Shown here: positions 53,835 to 64,000 of the stretch, piece after piece
How positions within the stretch are numbered: position 1 is the first letter of the stretch
Layout: the number at the start of each line of letters is the position of its first letter
DNA from: Quillaja saponaria
Lineage: Eukaryota; Streptophyta; Magnoliopsida; Fabales; Quillajaceae
NCBI GenBank assembly: GCA_029379385.1
Contig: CM055608.1
Coordinates: 30,378,350 to 30,442,349, forward strand
Direction of reading: 5' to 3'
Length of the DNA stretch: 64,000 bases
Translations under genes and position numbers: made by a program
The notes under the pieces: model-generated
Told to the model about the DNA's origin: nothing
What the model saw: the letters and a program-made list of their open reading frames with translations, nothing else
The model's database searches: none

Positions 53835-56800
53835 TCAGTGAAATAAATGGGCAGCAGAAAGAGCTGATAAGTTCTTTTCAAGTTCTATAGGTCCAACTCC
53901 AGAGATGCTTCCTCCCTTCAAGAAACGAGAGTACCAATGTGCAGAGAGCTTTGGGTATCTCTTCAAATCCGGGTCATCCAGATCAACGTAGTATAGGCCA
54001 TAGCTTGATGCATATCCGCTCAATAACTCGAATACATCTATAAAGGACCATTGGAGATACCCTCTTGTATTTGATCCATTCCTTTAACAATTTCAAGGAA
54101 TTAAAAAAACCAAGAAACTATATCAGATGTACTAAGCCAATATTGGGATATGAAAGAAGCCTTGCCTCAACAGTTTGAGACATGCAATTGTCAAAGAGGA
54201 TGAAAACACTTGAAATATATAGACAATCAAAATCAACCTTCAAATCGGGGGAAGGAATTAAACGTTTATGCAGTTTTCTGTAGTTTTGAGCAGTAATTGC
54301 ATACCTCAAGGCATCCAGCACACCCCCAATGTTTCCATGCAAATACGTCAACCTTCCAAAGTCTTCAAGCGAAGAATTGCGCTTTGTCCGTTGACCTAAC
54401 AAAACATGCCATGCCAAGTTTGGAGTACTGTTCATGGAATCCTGTATCATACCTATCAGAGAGAGAAAGAGAGAGAGAGACCATTTTCGAAGACGAATAT
54501 GGGAGGGTTTCCATATTGTTGCTTGAATTTTTCCAGCACTCCTTGCAAAGCCCAAGGCGTTATAGGCAACTGAACAAATAAAAACCTCTTTTAGTTATAT
54601 ATTGTGTAAGGCAAGTATTAAACCAATTATTTGTTTATCTTTCAATCCTCACCTCATCATCTGAAGAAAGGTCCGCTGAAACTGTTCCAACCTTAAAAGC
54701 GTTAGAAGTTAAAAAAAGGCTGACTGATAGACTTGGAAGACTACATTAATAATAATGGTCAAGTACCGAGTAAATTACATACAAGTGCCAGAGTGAAAAC
54801 TGTAAACTTGATTATCAAACAATTAGATGGATGCAACTTTGGTAAAGCAAAAAATTACTCAGCCATTAAACATCATCATGTTGAAAAAACGCACAGGTTA
54901 TCTTTGCTGCAACGTCTGTTTGGGGGTCTCTTTGTTTCATCTTCAGACTCTCAGGGTTGTCTTTGACATTGACATTCAGGTAATAAATTACCCCCAAAAA
55001 ATCAAAGGAACCCTTAACTTGTTTTGACTCAAGATTTGTGAAGGATGGAATTCTTGAGCCTACATTTTTCTTCATAATTTTGGGATAGTCTCCATATACC
55101 AAAGGATCCATAATCCTGCAACAAACACAGATGCAATAAACAGTCATCTATGCAAAATACTTCTATGACAAGCCTTAGATCTATATTCAAGTCTTGACAA
55201 GATTTTACACTGGCAGTTAACCTATTGTAACCCTCCTCTTTTATCTGAACTTGGAACCGCAATACCGAGACAACTCAACAGAAACGGAGTTATGACGAGG
55301 AACTCCAATGCCTAAAGCATAACCCTGATCTGTACTTGGTAACCCCCTATTTCCCATCCAATTTGGAGTAAGTAGGTGCAAATTTGAATCCAAACTGACA
55401 ATGTGGACAATATACGTACTTACCTACTGACCAGACCTCTAGAGAGTCATAGAAGTTTTTTAAGCTCCAATGAAATACAAACATTTAGAGGAAAATGGAC
55501 ATATACTTTACCAACCAACATAAAAATCATGGACTCTTTGACTTGCAATTATGTCTTCTTTTGTGTCTGTTTCAGGAAGAAGCCCCATTGTGTAGATAGA
55601 GAGACCGACAAACCCATGTTGTTTGTCCTGCATCATGACATGGCTCGGAATGTAAATAGAAATCATTGTCTTTTTTTTTGGCAAAAGAAAGTTCTCCTTA
55701 CGTGCTAGAATTTAATACAACAGGCAGAATAAGACATACAAAAAGTTGTAACTTAAGGATATCACAGTTTGTCTGGGGGTTGCTGGGATTTTTGCTGTTT
55801 AATTCCTTATATACTCATAACACAAAAACACAGAATCATAGGCATATATTTGAGCACACACACCTATACACATATGTTCTTCTGTTATTGAAAAATTAAG
55901 AGGTGATACCTTATACTGTTTCCTGTATAAGTTTACAGCTGATGCATGAGCCAACAAGATATGATGAACTACCAAGTATGGCTCAGACGTTGAATTACCC
56001 TTAGAGCAGTTCACCACACCAAATGGAGGAGAACATCGTTGCGGTGGTTCTTCTCCAGAGTCATAACCTCCTAGGGCAAATACATTAGGCTCATTCACAG
56101 TTGTCCAGTACAATACTCTATCACCAAACTCTCTAAAGCACACATCCGCATAGGCTGTGAAATCTCTTCTGCATTCAGATTTGAGAATATAACCATTTAT
56201 TTTCGTTTCTGGTTCTGTATTCGGTGCATGGAATGTTTACTATATATATGCACAAGAATTATATCAGGTTGGACAAATTTTGAGGAACATACATGATGTT
56301 CCGACTAACCCATCCTCCATACTCATCTTCAAGTGCTTGGGGATGATCAAAATGGTTCATTGTAACATGTGGTTGGATTCCTGGTTGAGAAAGAGAGGTA
56401 GCTGTATCAGTCAAGAAAACAAGTTTTTAAGGTTGTGGCTAATTACTTTAGGTAGCAGAGAAACTTGAAGTAAACCATGTCTTATTAGCTCATTGATGAG
56501 ATTGTTGTAGTATTGTAACCCTTTTGGATTAACAGGTCCTCTGCCATCTGAGGAAAAAAAAGGTTAAGAAAAAGAATGGCAAAATTAAAGTATGAAGAAA
56601 CAAATTACTTTGTAGAAAAAGGATCAGAGAAACGAACAGTTTCATTCTGTTAAAGTATTCCTAATAATGAAGGGAATATACTTGGTATTAGTCTTGACCA
56701 AGAGATGGAAAATTTATATGCATCAAGACCAGTTTCCACCATGAGCTGCACATCTTCCTGCAATACATTTACACTGAAATTCAGAATACATGGACAATAA

Positions 56801-57440
56801 TCCTATAAAGATGCTATTTGATGAAAATAATTCAGTGATTCTGTCATTGACTGGTTATGGTCATATAATCATCCTGGAGGAAAGATTTTCTACTTTATGC
56901 ACAAAAACAGAAATGATGAATCAGTAAAGAGAAAAATCTACATATTATATTATATGAAACATGGATTATTTAAGGCATATTGCTAACCTTATATTTATGA
57001 TACTCGTCGGCTGCTACATCTACGTTGTGCTCATGCGCATATACTGAACAAAAAATGAAGTAATAGTTCCAAGAAGAAAATCAATTTCTTATTATATATT
57101 TTGTGAAATTAATCAGAGAAGAAGAAGAAACTGACCAGCATGAGCAAAGGTATCCCAGATGCTTGGAGTTCTTCCATCTTCGTTTGCAGCTCCCTCCACC
57201 TTCAATTCCAAGTAACATGTAAATCATTAATCCATTGTTTCAGTGTTAAGTTTAATTTGTGAGCAGAAAAGAAGGAGCAGTGAATGACTAACTGACCTGA
57301 TAAGCAGAGGTTCCTGAACCAAATACGAAGCCAGGTGGAAAGTCATCTCTGCTAAATTCATTAACACTAGAAACTCCCGTTGACAAGTGAAGCAGAGAAA
57401 TTAGCAAGCAAGAAAGGCTCAAAAATGTCCCTGGTTGCAT
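53835..57440 (-). CDS. Glycoside hydrolase family 1 beta-glucosidase, BGLU11-like
   Basis: Retaining beta-glycosidase; substrates in planta vary and cannot be read from sequence. Thirteen minus-strand exons: 57440-57297, 57199-57136, 57043-56988, 56757-56682, 56547-56476, 56380-56293, 56168-55910, 55627-55512, 55115-54872, 54691-54653, 54569-54482, 54395-54305, 54081-53835. They join to 1584 bases, 527 residues, with every phase matching. A signal peptide covers about residues 1-25 ([20 protein letters not shown]), so secretion or vacuolar targeting is likely. [20 protein letters not shown] is the GH1 N-terminal signature. The acid/base Glu193 lies in TTVNEPN and the nucleophile Glu414 in [21 protein letters not shown] replaces the more usual HWDLPQAL. 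The exon 11 donor borders a GA microsatellite (54457-54480). Confidence 0.95.
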
Positions 57441-60400
57441 TTTTCTTTTTCCCGGTTTGGGTTCGCAATCAAATTATTCATATTATATCTTTTAACCAAA
57501 ATATTTGTGGCCTCTCATTAGTATTCTTGTTCCTTTCCATAATGAAAGTGACTATGGCCCGTTTGGTTACGGTGTCTCTGATAAAGCGCCGTAGCCCGTT
57601 TGAGTTGTCGCGTCCTGCAGAATGAATAGTAGTGGCCAAAAAACTGAATTTTTCAAACTTTTTTGCCGTGCCATTGTATCCTTGTTCTTATCCTAGTCAA
57701 ATTTTGCCAAAATATTCTACCAAATCCATAGATGTGTCCCTCCTTTTAAATTTTTTTGACTATTGTTAGTTCAAATATTGGACTTTTTATTTTTTTTAAT
57801 TTACCAACAAAAAAATTCAATTATTAATTTTTTCCTCTTTTTTCCAACCTTTATAAATACCAATTTTTAAATTTCTCTAAATTCACACCGCTCTTAAACT
57901 AGTCTATTCCATATTCTTCAATTTTTTCTTTCCTCCCTCTAATTTGATTTTTCTTTCTCAAAAAATCTTATTTTTTGGGTATTATAAATTATTGTGCTCT
58001 TTAAAAGATTTTAATATATTTTATAATTTTTAATTTCAATTATCAATTTAATTAGAGGTAAAATCTTTAACTAAGTTTTTTATTTACAATTAAAATTATT
58101 TATTTAATTATAATTAAAAATAAACACTGAAAGAAAATTTATTTTTAATTAAATAAAAATAAATAAAAAATAAAATAATTTAAGGTAGACACAAAATAAA
58201 AATATTTTAAAACCCGACCCAAGAATTGACTCGTACAAGTATCTGAATGTCAGGTTTCAGTTCAACCCATACTAAATTTAATATATATTACATATATATA
58301 TAAATATATATATAAAATAATTTAATATAAAATAATAAACAAAAAAAAATCTATTGCTAGTTTCTTTTATTTATTTTACTTTTAATTTTATAAATTCTAA
58401 GAGAATTTTGAGAATATATCTCGACCATTTGGGTCAATTCGAATTTGTCTTAGTCAATCCCTATTTCTAGTTACTTAAGAAAATATCTAGGTCACTATCT
58501 AACCGATTCAACTGGTCAAACCAATTCCGGTTTCAAAACATTGCAAAATGGTTTAAATGATCTTTTAGTAACCATGATTTTAGATCATCAGACAACAAGT
58601 CAAAATGATTTCTAGCCTTTCTTACGTAGTGATTTCTGTCTAGCAGCCATACGAAACACTCCTGTACCAAACAACGCCTCTGAACCCAGCGGCAGAACTG
58701 ACTTAATTATAGGTGCACCGGTGGATCCAAAGGCTGACAGTTCACGTGGGAATTGCAGGTTTTTTTGCCTGTTTATTTTTTGTCATTTGGACCTAGTTGA
58801 TATTTTATTTCCCCCCCTAACTTTTTAGCATTTTCTTCTAAGATCCTCTTTTCAGTTTATATTTTCGTAAAAACTTTTCTCTTTTGCTTTTTTTTTTTAA
58901 AGTAAATTCTCTTGAAATCTATAAAAAATTATAGCAAACCAATTAACAAATTAAGTTTAAAAATATGAAACATTTAAAAGCGTAATATCTTTATACTTTA
59001 CAATATGAATATCAATAAATAACTGTAAATTTAAAATAATAATAAACATATATTAAATAGTATTATTACTATTCAAAATGTTTTTCGATACCAAACTCCA
59101 CTTGTGGTGGTGAGATCAATATTTGAAGTTACAATACTCTCTCGTGAGAAACTAAGTTTTTCTCTTTTTTTTTTTTTTAATTTCCTTTCCCCTCATTTTC
59201 ATCTTTCATCTCTACCAATTTAAGTACAGACAAAAGCATACTAAATGTCTACTTTTCAAATAGTATTATATATATATATATATATACATAAATGAGTTAG
59301 GGTTATAAAAAATTATTATTTTATTATTTTAAAATAATATAGAGGATTAAAATTATTAAAAATATAATTTTGATATATATTATTATTATATTTATCTAAA
59401 TAAAATCATTATGAAATTCATTTGAACTTTTCTTATTTTTTAAATTATAGAACTTTTTTTTTTCTTTCTAAAACTACTTTAGAAAATACTTTTTCATCAA
59501 ATTTAAAAAATAATTTTTTATTATCAAACAGTATTATTTAAAAAAAAAAAAAACTTAAATTCAAAAACTGCTTTTAAAAATCAAACCAAACATGGAAAAA
59601 GTTAAAAGACTGCTTCTGAAGACCATAATTTTGGTTTGTACATCCTAGGCCCCCAAAGCTTAGGAAGGTCTGGTCTCTGCCGACTAAGGAGACCTACAGA
59701 GAAAACAGAGCATCAGTGAGAGTTGATTCAGTGAGCTCAAGTTCGGCAGCCCCCATATCTTTAAAATTGTGAGAAAATTAGGCAATAATCTGTCAAGAGA
59801 AATGGCCAAAAGAAGTAGTGTTTTTTGAAATCGTATCTAAGCAACACCGTTGAAGAGATTGGGAAGAACATACTGCAAGAAAATTGCCACTACTTTCAGA
59901 ATCCTTTGTCAAACAGACTGAAAATTTAAATGGCAAAATATCACACATTCCTTTGAAAAACAGCTTATCTTGTTTGTGTACTTGTTTATAACACTCCCAA
60001 AAAACCCAAATCTAAGCAATAATAAATGCTAACAATGAGACAATAATGAGAAAACCTATAGATGGACCTCCATATACTTCATTGTGTTCCTCTCAAATCC
60101 TCTGCCAATCATATAATAACAAAAATGAAAGTATGAAAGAACTAAGCAGCCAAGATGTAATCCACACCCTGTTAGCTTGATGGTGTGCAGATCTAGATAT
60201 ATCCACATATTCATGAGTATAAGCTTATTATATGGATTACCCATTTGCCATCACCCTGGAACAAGAAAACCAGCCTCACACAAGGATGATGGTGGTCCCA
60301 GGTCTTTTTGCACAAGCAAGACAAGCAAATCATACATCTTGAATTTCCAAGTTTCAACTGCGTAAACTTCAGGTAGGAACCGGAACCGCTTTAAAATTCT

Positions 60401-61577
60401 CAACATTCTCCCCAAAAAGCATATGCGTTACGATCATCTCGACTCAAGACAAAGGAGAACCAAAGAAAAAGAAATTGGAAAACAAAAAAAAAGGAGTGAT
60501 CATAAGAAAAATTCCAAACTATATGATGAAACCACAGTATTGTAACTATATTAGGCTTCCTCCTCCATAGACTTCCTATTTTTGTGATTCAATACAGACT
60601 TGGACAAAACATAATAACATAGTTAAGTATGTATTTAGTTGCTTTGTAACGGGTAACTAATATATTGTATACTCTTTTTGTGCACTGGAAGCTCTTTACT
60701 AAAAACACCAAGGCACCTCTAACTTACCACAAACTTTAAACATGCCATTTACGTATATAAAAGTATACCAAATCTATACCCATCTAAAACCTTTACAACC
60801 AAAAACACAAAAAATAATAGTTAGACCAACTAACATATTGTTAAGTACAAAATGCTAATGGAAATCCTACAGACGGTCAGTGTATGTGATAATCATTTTC
60901 CTTATAAATTGTCTTCCTCTTATACTCTCCATTAAAAGTTCTAAAGATCATTATCAAGAAAAAAGTTCTAAAGATCAACTTTGTTGCAAAAAAGTATAAG
61001 CAATACAAGACAAGTAATGAATAGAAATGCAAGAGAACAAAAGTAAATAATAAAAGCATAATATTATGATATGCTACTCAGAATAGTTTTCGTTACCCTC
61101 CTTGTTTACCAAAACAAAAGGGACGAATCCAAGATAAGCCAAGAGATCCTTCACCCAGCCACAAGCTAATTTCCCTAAAAAGATCAAAAAATTTAACGTA
61201 ATCCCTTGAATTATAGGGACACACGAAGTTATTATGATAGCAACGAGTGGGAGACTAGCCAACTTATGTATATAAGGCTTCTGCAAACACAATAGTGGAT
61301 ATTTATGTGAAGCAACACAACCTACAAATAAGCAAATAATCATTGGTGATACAAAGTGACTCACTGAATTTCCATTACAATCTTAAGCATAAATCATCCC
61401 AAAACTACAAAAGCTTAAAAAACTATAAGAGCACATAAACGAGACAAGGTAATGCAAAAACTCGCATGTACCTGAAGAACTTCCACTCAAATCTTTAATC
61501 ACTAGTGAAATAAATTCCAGATCCCAGAATCAAGAATGAAGAAACAGCAGCTATTCCAACAAACTGAAGAAATGCCA
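57441..61577. other. 4.1-kb intergenic region: BGLU promoter and F-box 3' flank
   Basis: AT-rich with a TA microsatellite near 59266-59286 and long A/T runs. From about 59640 it contains ordinary unique sequence that could include F-box 3' UTR. The stretch 58370-58560 looks like a decayed repeat with paired AATTCG/GGTCAA phrases but cannot be classified. No gene recognised. Confidence 0.55.
59266..59287. repeat. TA microsatellite
   Basis: An alternating TA run of about 20 bases in the AT-rich spacer between the beta-glucosidase and F-box genes. Confidence 0.8.
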
Positions 61578-62555
61578 TTAGGTGTACAATGGCACATCTG
61601 TCCATGCACCAGAGACATGACCGTTCTCACAGACATAAGCTCGAACAACAGGCTCACCATCATCATGGAAGCCAAAAATCCGTCTCAAACAGAATGCGGA
61701 ATGCAAATCCCAAGTCTCATTACAAAGGCAAAACGCACAGCTCATATGGATCTTGCTCCGATTCCCATCGTTTATCGTCCTCCAAACACGGGACCGCTTG
61801 AAATCCTTAAAAATTCCCCTGAAAAGCATGTAGTTTCGCTTCTCCTCAATGTGCACACAAGCGGGCCAATCACAAATATACAGACAATCATCTCGAAATT
61901 GTCTAGCAAGAAGCTTATTGCCTTGCTCCCTACTCAAATTCCAAACCCTAGAAGCCAAATGCGACCTCACAGATCTGCAAATCTTCCTTCTTTTACATTT
62001 GGGGGATTCCAAATCCACCTTGATAACACCTTTCTCAACCTCTTCACATAATTCGGTTTGAGGACAGTCCTGGGTTTCGGAAACATTACGTGTATCGTAA
62101 TAAAGATCATCGGATAAGGACCAAAAATAATCAGAGGTAGAAGCAACCGCATCAGAATTTGCATCTGTACGACTCGAGCAAGTCTCTCTGGATGGTCTAC
62201 TTGTTTGCGGGGAAGACAATCTCTGGTAACTCTCATCCGGTCCAATGTGACGCTCGAGCCCAAAATCGGAGTTCTCCAAGAGAACACCAGCTTGAAGTAT
62301 CCCAGGACAGCACACAGCGAGCTTATGCAACGAGGCCCAGCCACCTGGAGGTGAAGAATCATCGCAGAGGAGATCAGAGACCACGGAAGGAATGGTCTTC
62401 AAACATTTGTTTTTCCAGCAAACGTTCCGAATCAAAGACCAGAACTTGGTGCAAACGCAAGCGAGGCGAGCCCAATTTCGTGGGTCGTCTTCAAGCTTAC
62501 AGAAAATATTGAGAACAACATCGTCGGAGAGTTTTGAGAAAGCAGTTTCCAACAT
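61578..62555 (-). CDS. EID1-like F-box protein
   Basis: Single-exon gene of 325 codons. The N-terminal F-box (about residues 8-50; KLSDDVVLNIFCKLEDDPRN then WARLACVCTKFWSLI) should bind SKP1 in an SCF ubiquitin ligase. The C-terminal half has the family-specific block with CDWPACVHIEEKRNY, a Cys-rich stretch (CAFCLC) and the end CENGHVSGAWTDVPLYT. In Arabidopsis this small family comprises EID1, a negative regulator of phytochrome A signalling, and the EDL proteins, one of which acts in abscisic-acid responses. The EID1 rather than EDL assignment rests on the neighbouring SR34-like and p23 genes, as at At4g02430-02450. The middle (about 125-200) is Ser/Asp-rich and less conserved. There is no frameshift. 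Confidence 0.9.
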   Translation of the reverse strand: MLETAFSKLSDDVVLNIFCKLEDDPRNWARLACVCTKFWSLIRNVCWKNKCLKTIPSVVSDLLCDDSSPPGGWASLHKLAVCCPGILQAGVLLENSDFGLERHIGPDESYQRLSSPQTSRPSRETCSSRTDANSDAVASTSDYFWSLSDDLYYDTRNVSETQDCPQTELCEEVEKGVIKVDLESPKCKRRKICRSVRSHLASRVWNLSREQGNKLLARQFRDDCLYICDWPACVHIEEKRNYMLFRGIFKDFKRSRVWRTINDGNRSKIHMSCAFCLCNETWDLHSAFCLRRIFGFHDDGEPVVRAYVCENGHVSGAWTDVPLYT

Positions 62556-63500
62556 TGTTACAGGCTCATAAAAAAATGGAAGAGATAAGTATCAATATTT
62601 AAACTTTGGGAGGTAGCCTGGGTGTTGCTATCGACAGAGACAGACACAATGGGCCGGTGGTTGTATTGGACAATCTGGCGGCCAGTCGAGCATGTATCTG
62701 GACGACTTATTAGAGCTCAAATTATTTTATTCCACCACATTTGAACTAACTCGGTGAAAAATAGTTATCGATAGTATTTGTCAATCTTATCTCTTACAAG
62801 AACTTTTTAAAAAAAATTGTAATCTTGATTGTCTAAATTTAGTCAAAACAATTACGTCTCCCAATTGACATAACATTGTGGGGCCGAAAGCGAGGGAAAT
62901 AACGAGTGACAAGAGAGTCTTTCACTTTCGATACAACCACAGCAGGCATAATGATTATAGGCGTAAAAGAACCAGAGTCACACTCGGTGGCTAATAACAT
63001 CATGGGGCACTTGTCAGATTGTCCTTGTTGTGTAATAAGTTAGACACGACAAGAGACAATTTAGTTAAGAAAAAATTTCTTCTATCTGATATGGAAATGA
63101 ATAACTATGGGAGTCTGGAAAAGAATATTAGGAGAGAAAATAGTTGTTCTGTAAAGCAACTACTACCATAAATAAAGTGACAATTTGTCATGCAGTTGAT
63201 GCTGATAAGACACATCCTTGGAAGCCTTTCAACGGGTAAAGAGATCACAACATATAAATAAGAGTAAAATATGACAAACGATGACACATAGGGTATATCA
63301 TAAACATTAAATACCATGTAAATCCATGAAAGAAACCCAGCACATAAGATTGAAATTCAACGGGTTACAGAACATTGTAAAAATGAGTTTCAATTCATTT
63401 CGAAGAGTTCAATCAACAACTTAAAGAAGCCGAATAGCTGTTTTGGTTGGCAGACCATGTTTCAGCAAAAAGTCCAACGTCATCATTGTCATCACAGCGC
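62556..63500 (-). other. F-box promoter and SR-gene 3' region
   Basis: The F-box leader and promoter occupy the left part. The right part (to about 63500) is probably the 3' UTR of the SR splicing-factor gene, read on the minus strand. No further coding exon is supported. Confidence 0.5.
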
Positions 63501-63703
63501 TTACCTGTCAGGCCATGTTTCAAACAGACAGATAACAAATTAGTAAAAGTTATGTAGTGCGCTAAGATCAATTCCAAGATATATTGCATCCAAGAAAGAT
63601 ACCTAGACAAACTCTTGCTCTTACTCCTGCTCCTGCTCCTGCTCGGGTTCGGGCTCCTGCTGGCACTATGCCTTTTTGGGCTTTTACTCAGTCGTTTCGG
63701 GCG
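63501..63703 (-). CDS. SR-family splicing factor, C-terminal RS-domain exons (partial; SR34-like)
   Basis: An exon at 63703-63603 starts after a TATAG acceptor and encodes an RS-rich segment (SKSPKRHSASRSPNP, then repeated SR dipeptides, ending SKSKSLS plus two bases). A second acceptor, CCTGACAG at 63505, followed by G-TAA would finish the protein as ...SLSR-stop (63504-63501). Upstream exons with the RNA-recognition motifs lie beyond the window. SR proteins bind exonic enhancers and recruit the spliceosome through the RS tail. If the 63603 donor is not used, the frame stays open to 63413, so at least two C-termini are possible. SR34 assignment is from gene order next to the EID1-like and BGLU11-like genes. 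Confidence 0.65.
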
Positions 63704-64000
63704 CTATAAAAGAATTGGCATTCTTAAAACAAAACTAACAAAAACTCCCGGTCTAACCTAATAACCATATTTCAATCAAACTCCAAACATGCTCTGAGAG
63801 ACATTAGATCTTACAAAGACTTCCCATACAAGCACCAAAGGATTTGGAAAACCATAAATTTCACTGTTAGGGAATGAGACTTCAATTTAACTCAACTTCC
63901 CCATTCTTTGACAATATAGGCATTTCTAGACACAATGGCCCAGCCAGGCAACCACCCGAAGCAAGTAACAAGTCTAAGAGATCTAATTCAGCCCCCCTGA
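63704..64000 (-). other. Intron or upstream sequence of the SR gene
   Basis: Lies immediately 5' (minus strand) of the RS exon. No RS-type or RRM coding sequence is visible, so it is treated as intron. Confidence 0.5.

Noticed and set aside
55029..55262. Alternative beta-glucosidase exon (frame with LTASVKS)
   Set aside because: The true exon for this part is 55627-55512 ([11 protein letters not shown] ... DFYVGW), which fits phase on both sides.
61536..62051. 171-codon plus-strand frame opposite the F-box gene
   Set aside because: It is the antisense shadow of the conserved EID1-like coding sequence.
63413..63600. 65-codon extension of the RS domain as the main C-terminus
   Set aside because: The sequence after the donor at 63603 loses the RS character and looks intronic; kept only as a possible retained-intron product.

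Overview
The window is nuclear DNA of a flowering plant, most likely a woody eudicot (rosid-like). The evidence is spliced genes with GT-AG introns, AT-rich intergenic DNA, plant-only families (EID1-type F-box, NLA-type SPX-RING ligase, vacuolar ABCC transporter), an Au-type SINE and a TRIM retrotransposon. No prokaryotic, organellar or viral gene was seen. The species cannot be named from the sequence.

Layout, left to right: 3' part of an MSP1-like AAA ATPase (+, 3-5998); thiamine pyrophosphokinase (+, 6895-10029); LSM4 (+, 11591-13327); Hsp90 co-chaperone p23 (-, 15357-18295); a 7 kb gene-free stretch that ends in a tandemly duplicated leader; an ABCC4-like ABC transporter (+, 25421-32972); NOP16-like nucleolar protein (+, 33746-36724); two tandem SPX-RING ubiquitin ligase genes of the NLA/BAH1 type (-, 38383-41717 and 45477-48610); a universal stress protein (+, 51966-53734); a GH1 beta-glucosidase (-, 53835-57440); an EID1-like F-box gene (-, 61578-62555); and the last exons of an SR splicing factor (-, 63501-63703).

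I rebuilt exon structures by hand from splice sites and reading phase. TPK, LSM4, NOP16, both NLA copies, USP, BGLU and the F-box gene are open end to end. Three genes in the left half are not: the AAA gene has one single-base insertion, p23 has one extra base at its first donor, and the ABCC gene has four single-base indels. Around these the exons, splice sites and motifs are otherwise intact, so residual assembly errors and a recently dead ABCC gene are both possible.

Mobile and repeat elements: a complete 824-bp TRIM with a 5-bp target duplication sits in an intron of one NLA copy only. A reverse-oriented SINE carrying a 33-bp internal duplication that makes two G-quadruplex motifs sits in the 3' flank of the same copy. 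There is also a foldback element, several short tandem repeats, and the duplicated ABCC leader.

From memory of the Arabidopsis map, SR34, BGLU11, NLA, a nucleolar protein, TPK1 and an AAA ATPase lie together near At1g02840-02890, and SR34b, EID1, p23-1 and an AAA ATPase near At4g02430-02480. The window looks like the unreduced ancestral block. I see no clearly new multi-gene system. The strongest leads are the diverged NLA pair with copy-specific insertions, the duplicated ABCC leader, the two identical-context GC-AG introns and the indel pattern.
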